Source: CAWVWF01 sp963933885 (GTDB taxonomy: Bacteria; Bacteroidota; Bacteroidia; Flavobacteriales_C; GCA-002722245). Taken from it: 8,771 nucleotides of DNA. The notes under the pieces were generated by a model. The model did not search any database and was not told where the DNA came from. It saw nothing but the letters and a program-made list of their open reading frames with translations. Position 1 is the stretch's first letter. Each line of letters starts with the position of its first letter. The translations under genes and the position numbers were made by a program. Location of the stretch: assembly GCA_963933885.1 (NCBI GenBank), contig CAWVWF010000156.1:1-8771 (forward strand), read 5' to 3'. This document shows positions 5,252 to 8,771 of the stretch, piece by piece.

Positions 5252-6464
5252 TTATTTTAGAACTTCCGTTTACAGACAAGATATAATTTCCATTATTGTA
5301 TTTTGTTAAATCTAGTTGTTTAAGATGATCTCCAGAAGATAAGTTTCCAAAATCAAATGTCTCAATTAGTTTTCCCGACAAAGCAGTTATTTTCATAACC
5401 ACATCTTCCCGTTTTTCCATCGTAAATGACACTGTAGATTTTGAAGCTGTTGGATTAGGATAAGTACCAACTCCACTAACATTTAAACTTACATTTTTAA
5501 TCCCCAATTCATCAGAAGTTAACTTGTACCAAACATAATGATGTTCATACTCCCAAGCATCTGTGTACAATGGAATAGGTGCTAAATACCCATTCATACC
5601 TCCTGCTTGATTATAACGAACTGACTGTGGTAATACATAAGAACAAAAACCTGCATTATCAGCCCAATACTGAAGAGGATACTTACCCGTTTCTTGCTCT
5701 CTAGATATCATGAAAAAAGTATTATGTTTTGAAAGCGTATCATCATTCTTAGTCCAAGTATAACCTGGCTCAAACCTCACATAAACACCATACCTTTCGC
5801 CTCCATTAACTACATCATTAACATCTAACGGTGTAGCAGTAACAAAAGAAGATGAATCATCCTCAGTTAACAAAACAGTATCAGTTCTGATTATATCGGT
5901 TCCATATAATTTATTATTTACCTGATCATACCTTATAGATTGATGAAAAAACTCTCCTGGATCATATGACCCATTTTGACTTAGATCTAAATAAGCCGTA
6001 GCAGGAGCACTTTTAATATAATCAACAAACATTGTATCAACAATATTGCTTGCTGAGGTCCTTTGATAACCTTTGAAAATATCTATTGAATCTATTGTCA
6101 CTTCACCCCAAGCATCTATCCAATTACTTGGAGTCATAGAAGGGTTTATAATATCTCCAGCTCCATGAAGCCAAGCTGAAACCGGTTCATCCGCAGCAGT
6201 TAAACCAATATAAATTGTTGAATCTGGAAAAATAGGAAAAGGTTGTAATGAAGAAGAACTTGGGTTTAATACTGATAAATTAAATAAATCACTTTGTATA
6301 TTAAACCATGTTGAACCATAAGTTTTAAATGGAATAGAATTACCTGGTTTCAACTTAAATTCAGGCATTAATACAGGTTCTCTAAAATCTGAAAGCATTT
6401 CTAGTTTCTGACCTACAAGTGTTACACTTGATAAAATAATTAAGGCAAGTAAGAAATTCTTCAT
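5235..6464 (-). CDS. Secreted protein of unknown function with T9SS C-terminal sorting domain
   Basis: This 409-residue protein is predicted to be exported. It has a Sec signal peptide (MKNFLLALIILSSVTLVGQ, cleavage near residue 19) and a C-terminal type A T9SS sorting domain of about 77 residues (332-409). That domain starts at GTYPNPT (333-339), continues through MKITALSGKLIETF (357-370) and ends with NNGNYILSVNG and a short basic tail (KIITVLR). Such domains direct passage through the type IX secretion pore and are removed at the surface. The middle (about 25-325) is rich in aromatic, Asp, Ser and Thr residues and looks beta-rich; I recognise no catalytic motif or named domain. One cysteine (Cys274) is visible in the mature region. 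The protein could be a surface adhesin, an enzyme or a component of a larger exoprotein set. A -7 promoter element lies just upstream, so it can be transcribed apart from the outer-membrane protein gene before it. Confidence 0.85.
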   Translation of the reverse strand: MKNFLLALIILSSVTLVGQKLEMLSDFREPVLMPEFKLKPGNSIPFKTYGSTWFNIQSDLFNLSVLNPSSSSLQPFPIFPDSTIYIGLTAADEPVSAWLHGAGDIINPSMTPSNWIDAWGEVTIDSIDIFKGYQRTSASNIVDTMFVDYIKSAPATAYLDLSQNGSYDPGEFFHQSIRYDQVNNKLYGTDIIRTDTVLLTEDDSSSFVTATPLDVNDVVNGGERYGVYVRFEPGYTWTKNDDTLSKHNTFFMISREQETGKYPLQYWADNAGFCSYVLPQSVRYNQAGGMNGYLAPIPLYTDAWEYEHHYVWYKLTSDELGIKNVSLNVSGVGTYPNPTASKSTVSFTMEKREDVVMKITALSGKLIETFDFGNLSSGDHLKQLDLTKYNNGNYILSVNGSSKIITVLR

Positions 6465-6477
6465 AGTTGAAAGGGTA

Positions 6478-6502
6478 TTAAGTTCAATAACATCAAACTT
6501 AA
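6478..6502. repeat. Inverted repeat overlapping the T9SS cargo promoter
   Basis: TTAAGTT (6478-6484) and AACTTAA (6496-6502) are perfect 7-bp arms around an 11-nt spacer. The right arm covers most of the putative -7 element, so the repeat could be an operator or a leader hairpin. The arms are AT-rich and may be chance. Confidence 0.3.
6494..6501 (-). promoter_or_regulatory. Putative -7 promoter element for the T9SS cargo gene
   Basis: On the minus strand this reads TAAGTTTG, an exact match to TAnnTTTG, 29 nt before the ATG at 6464 and inside the 97-bp gap after the outer-membrane protein gene. It implies a leader of about 23 nt. No -33 TTG is found at standard spacing. Confidence 0.45.
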
Positions 6503-6561
6503 GAAATAATACGGGTAAAAACTATTTAGATCAAATGGATTACAATAACCACTACTATCTA

Positions 6562-8771
6562 TCAAAAATCTGTAGTTAAGGAAAGGTAAAACTTCCTTCC
6601 TTTGTTCAATCCGTCTTCAAGACCCCATCCCCAATCTGCTCTTAAGAAATATCCCCAAATTTTAGATCTAGCTCCAATTCCATAGCCACCAACAATCGGC
6701 TCTCGATTTGTTCTTAAACTTATAGTTCCTGTGTTTGCAACTCCACCAATAATAATGTTTCCTTCATTCAATGAATTACCTTTAGAAAATGGAGAGAAGC
6801 CAGTCCAAGCAGTTCCTACATCTCCAAAAAACACAACTTGAAAATTATTAAGAATAGATGATGTCAAAGGTCGACGAACAAAATACTTAACGATTGGCCA
6901 TCTAATTTCAGAATTCAAAACCATAAATGATGTCCCATTTCTAACATTTTGATCAAACCCTCTTAAATTGGTAGCAAGTGTTTGAAATAAGTAATTTTCA
7001 CCATCGCTTAACTTACCTGGCTCTAACTCACTATTGAAATCTGGACTCATCCAAGAATCCACTCCTCCCATATAAAACATTAGTCTTTGACTTCCCAAAG
7101 AAGTTCCTCCAGCAATTCTATTGGCCCAAATTAATGTACGATGTATTTTTGTGTAGTTTCTAAAATCAGCACCAAGTGTTAACATTTGCTTATCCCATTC
7201 AGGAGCTTGCTGATAATACTCAGAGAACACCTTAAATCTCATTCCTGAAAATAAATTCACACCAAGATTTCTTGTATTATCAAATGTGTAATCAAGCCTC
7301 ACATTTGGCCAAAACTCATGAGAAGCATCTGTATTTATAAGATCCTTATTCGCACTTAAAGGTAAAAACTGATCATACCTTAACGAAAAAGTAGTTGAAA
7401 TACGATCAACCATACTAAGTGGGTAGCTTAACCTATAAATACCTTCATATGTAACGTTTTTATTTAACTCTCCAAGATCCAAATCCAAATGTGTGTTTCT
7501 ATATAGCAGATATTGCTTATCCAATCGCTTCTTGCGATCAACATAACTTAAGAACACTTCATTACTTTCGAAACCTCCTATTCTAAAACCACCTACTATG
7601 TAATAATCCTCCATTAAATCAACCACACTATACTTCATAAACCCATTCATTCCTGGGTTTGGATAACTAGTCCCTCCTGAATAACGCTGATACTGAGGGT
7701 TTAAAAACCTATTATCTAATTGTACGCCCACATTTTGAGTACGAAATGAAAGCTCATAATTTCTCAACTTCACTTTTGGAGCTAACGAATCAGAAGTAGG
7801 AAATCCACTTATCACTAAAGGTGTAAATGCTTTAGTACTCGATGGTTTTATTACTTCTATTACAGAATCATTATCTCCATCAACATCATCAGAGAACAAA
7901 TAATAACTTGTGTATATATAGTTTGGATCTTCTATTCTTTTACGCCTTATAGAATCAATTGTAATTGTTTTAACAACTGGAACTACATATTTAACAACAG
8001 TATCTTTAATAGCATCAATTTTCTTAAATGCTGTTTTTGGAATAAAATAATTGTTAGAATCAAGAGAATTGTAATTAATCGTCTGAAGTTGAGATCTGAT
8101 CTTATTTTTAAAAACCAAACCAATATAATCTTGAGAATTTACACTATGCCACAACACGTTCTTTGTATAATTACTTAATGCCCTAGTTTCTGAAAAATAT
8201 CGATAATGTATAATGGTATCAACAAAAGAAACAGCACTATCCAGAGTAGCCTTCCATTGATTAATAATTCCATTTTTATCACTTAAATAAAGTACACCAC
8301 CAGCCTTCAACTCATATGGTTGAGATTCATGCTCAAAAGGGGTTTTTGTAATCCTTCTCAAGACCTGATCTGAAAACTTATATCCTTTTTTAATCCTGTA
8401 ATTGTAAAGGAATAAATCTGCATTTTTTTGATAAACAAAATTCTTTCCCCCTTCAACACGCATTGTATCATTCGTTCTGTTACTACTAAACACAATACCT
8501 TTTGATTCATTTATAAAAACAGGAGATCTATCATCAAAGAAATCATCCGTTATTTGCTCTTGGGCTCTTGCTCTTATATCATAGACGTATATATCCGTTT
8601 TACCTTTTTTTACAGCTGAGAAAACTAACTTTTTACCATCGTGAGAATAACTTGCTTCAAGAATTTTCTCTAACTGAACAATCTTATCAATCACTTCCGC
8701 ACCTGAAACAACATTATATTTCAACCAAAGCAACTCCCCTTTCTCTTCATAAAAAAGACTTAAAACTTCTC
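6562..8771 (-). CDS. TolB-like PD40 propeller fused to Omp85/BamA-type outer-membrane barrel (N-terminus outside window)
   Basis: The frame is open to the right edge, so this is the C-terminal 735 residues of a larger protein. An in-frame TTG at 8733 is not a credible start, because coding sequence (VLSLFYEEKGE) continues upstream of it. Residue numbers here count from that TTG. The first part (about 25-165) has PD40/TolB-type propeller blades: SYSHDGKKLVFSA (28-40) with DIYVYDI (47-53), then SPVFINESKGIVFSSNR (70-86) and GGVLYLSDKNG (145-155). A linker with an Asp-rich stretch (DDVDGDNDS, 282-290) leads to a beta-barrel of about 320-723. That part has alternating aromatic strands, the Omp85 loop-6 signature LRGF at 590-593 (bases 6955-6966), SEIRWPI (608-614), FFGDVGTAW (635-643), GGYGIGAR (682-689) and a terminal Phe in YLSLTTDF, as expected for a Bam-inserted barrel. 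It should sit in the outer membrane with the propeller in the periplasm. Related Bacteroidota proteins are about 1,000 residues or longer; the missing N-terminus should hold a signal peptide. Its precise role is unknown. Confidence 0.88.
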   Translation of the reverse strand, partial: EVLSLFYEEKGELLWLKYNVVSGAEVIDKIVQLEKILEASYSHDGKKLVFSAVKKGKTDIYVYDIRARAQEQITDDFFDDRSPVFINESKGIVFSSNRTNDTMRVEGGKNFVYQKNADLFLYNYRIKKGYKFSDQVLRRITKTPFEHESQPYELKAGGVLYLSDKNGIINQWKATLDSAVSFVDTIIHYRYFSETRALSNYTKNVLWHSVNSQDYIGLVFKNKIRSQLQTINYNSLDSNNYFIPKTAFKKIDAIKDTVVKYVVPVVKTITIDSIRRKRIEDPNYIYTSYYLFSDDVDGDNDSVIEVIKPSSTKAFTPLVISGFPTSDSLAPKVKLRNYELSFRTQNVGVQLDNRFLNPQYQRYSGGTSYPNPGMNGFMKYSVVDLMEDYYIVGGFRIGGFESNEVFLSYVDRKKRLDKQYLLYRNTHLDLDLGELNKNVTYEGIYRLSYPLSMVDRISTTFSLRYDQFLPLSANKDLINTDASHEFWPNVRLDYTFDNTRNLGVNLFSGMRFKVFSEYYQQAPEWDKQMLTLGADFRNYTKIHRTLIWANRIAGGTSLGSQRLMFYMGGVDSWMSPDFNSELEPGKLSDGENYLFQTLATNLRGFDQNVRNGTSFMVLNSEIRWPIVKYFVRRPLTSSILNNFQVVFFGDVGTAWTGFSPFSKGNSLNEGNIIIGGVANTGTISLRTNREPIVGGYGIGARSKIWGYFLRADWGWGLEDGLNKGRKFYLSLTTDF

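Noticed and set aside
1..8771. CRISPR array, toxin-antitoxin pair, retron or other defence system
   Set aside because: No regularly spaced direct repeats, no small overlapping gene pair with such motifs and no reverse transcriptase or nuclease motifs were found on either strand.

Overview
The window looks like chromosomal core DNA from a member of the Bacteroidota, most likely a Flavobacteriales-type organism. Four things point there. One protein ends in a type IX secretion (T9SS) sorting domain. The intergenic spacers carry Bacteroidota -7 promoter elements (TAnnTTTG). Purine-rich Shine-Dalgarno sequences are absent. The F1 beta subunit carries insertions that I associate with this phylum. 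The DNA is AT-rich throughout, and no tRNA, rRNA, IS element, CRISPR array or prophage gene is visible.

Layout from left to right. The 5' three-quarters of atpD (F1 ATPase beta) lies on the minus strand and runs off the left edge. A 153-bp spacer with back-to-back promoters separates it from a plus-strand pair: ribF (riboflavin kinase/FAD synthetase, GTG start), whose stop overlaps the start of a small exported leucine-rich-repeat protein. Facing that pair is a minus-strand two-gene unit: a membrane-anchored TerB-J-domain (DjlA-like) protein, then a XerD-type tyrosine recombinase in the same frame, with a single TAA between them. A 32-bp divergent spacer leads to a plus-strand HAD-superfamily phosphatase. 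Its 3' end overlaps, tail to tail, a minus-strand gene for a T9SS-secreted protein of unknown function. The right quarter is the C-terminal 735 residues of a large minus-strand outer-membrane protein that joins a TolB-like PD40 beta-propeller to an Omp85/BamA-type barrel and runs off the right edge.

The genes do not form one pathway. Energy metabolism (atpD), flavin cofactor synthesis (ribF), chromosome resolution (xerD), chaperone recruitment (DjlA-like) and phosphate-ester hydrolysis (HAD) sit beside three envelope or secreted proteins (LRR, T9SS cargo, propeller-Omp85). The packing is tight, with stop/start overlap, a direct TAA-ATG junction, a convergent overlap and a 32-bp divergent promoter region. 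I see no clear new multi-gene system. The items most worth a second look are the propeller-Omp85 fusion, the uncharacterised T9SS cargo, the exported LRR protein coupled to ribF, and the in-frame TerB-J/xerD junction.
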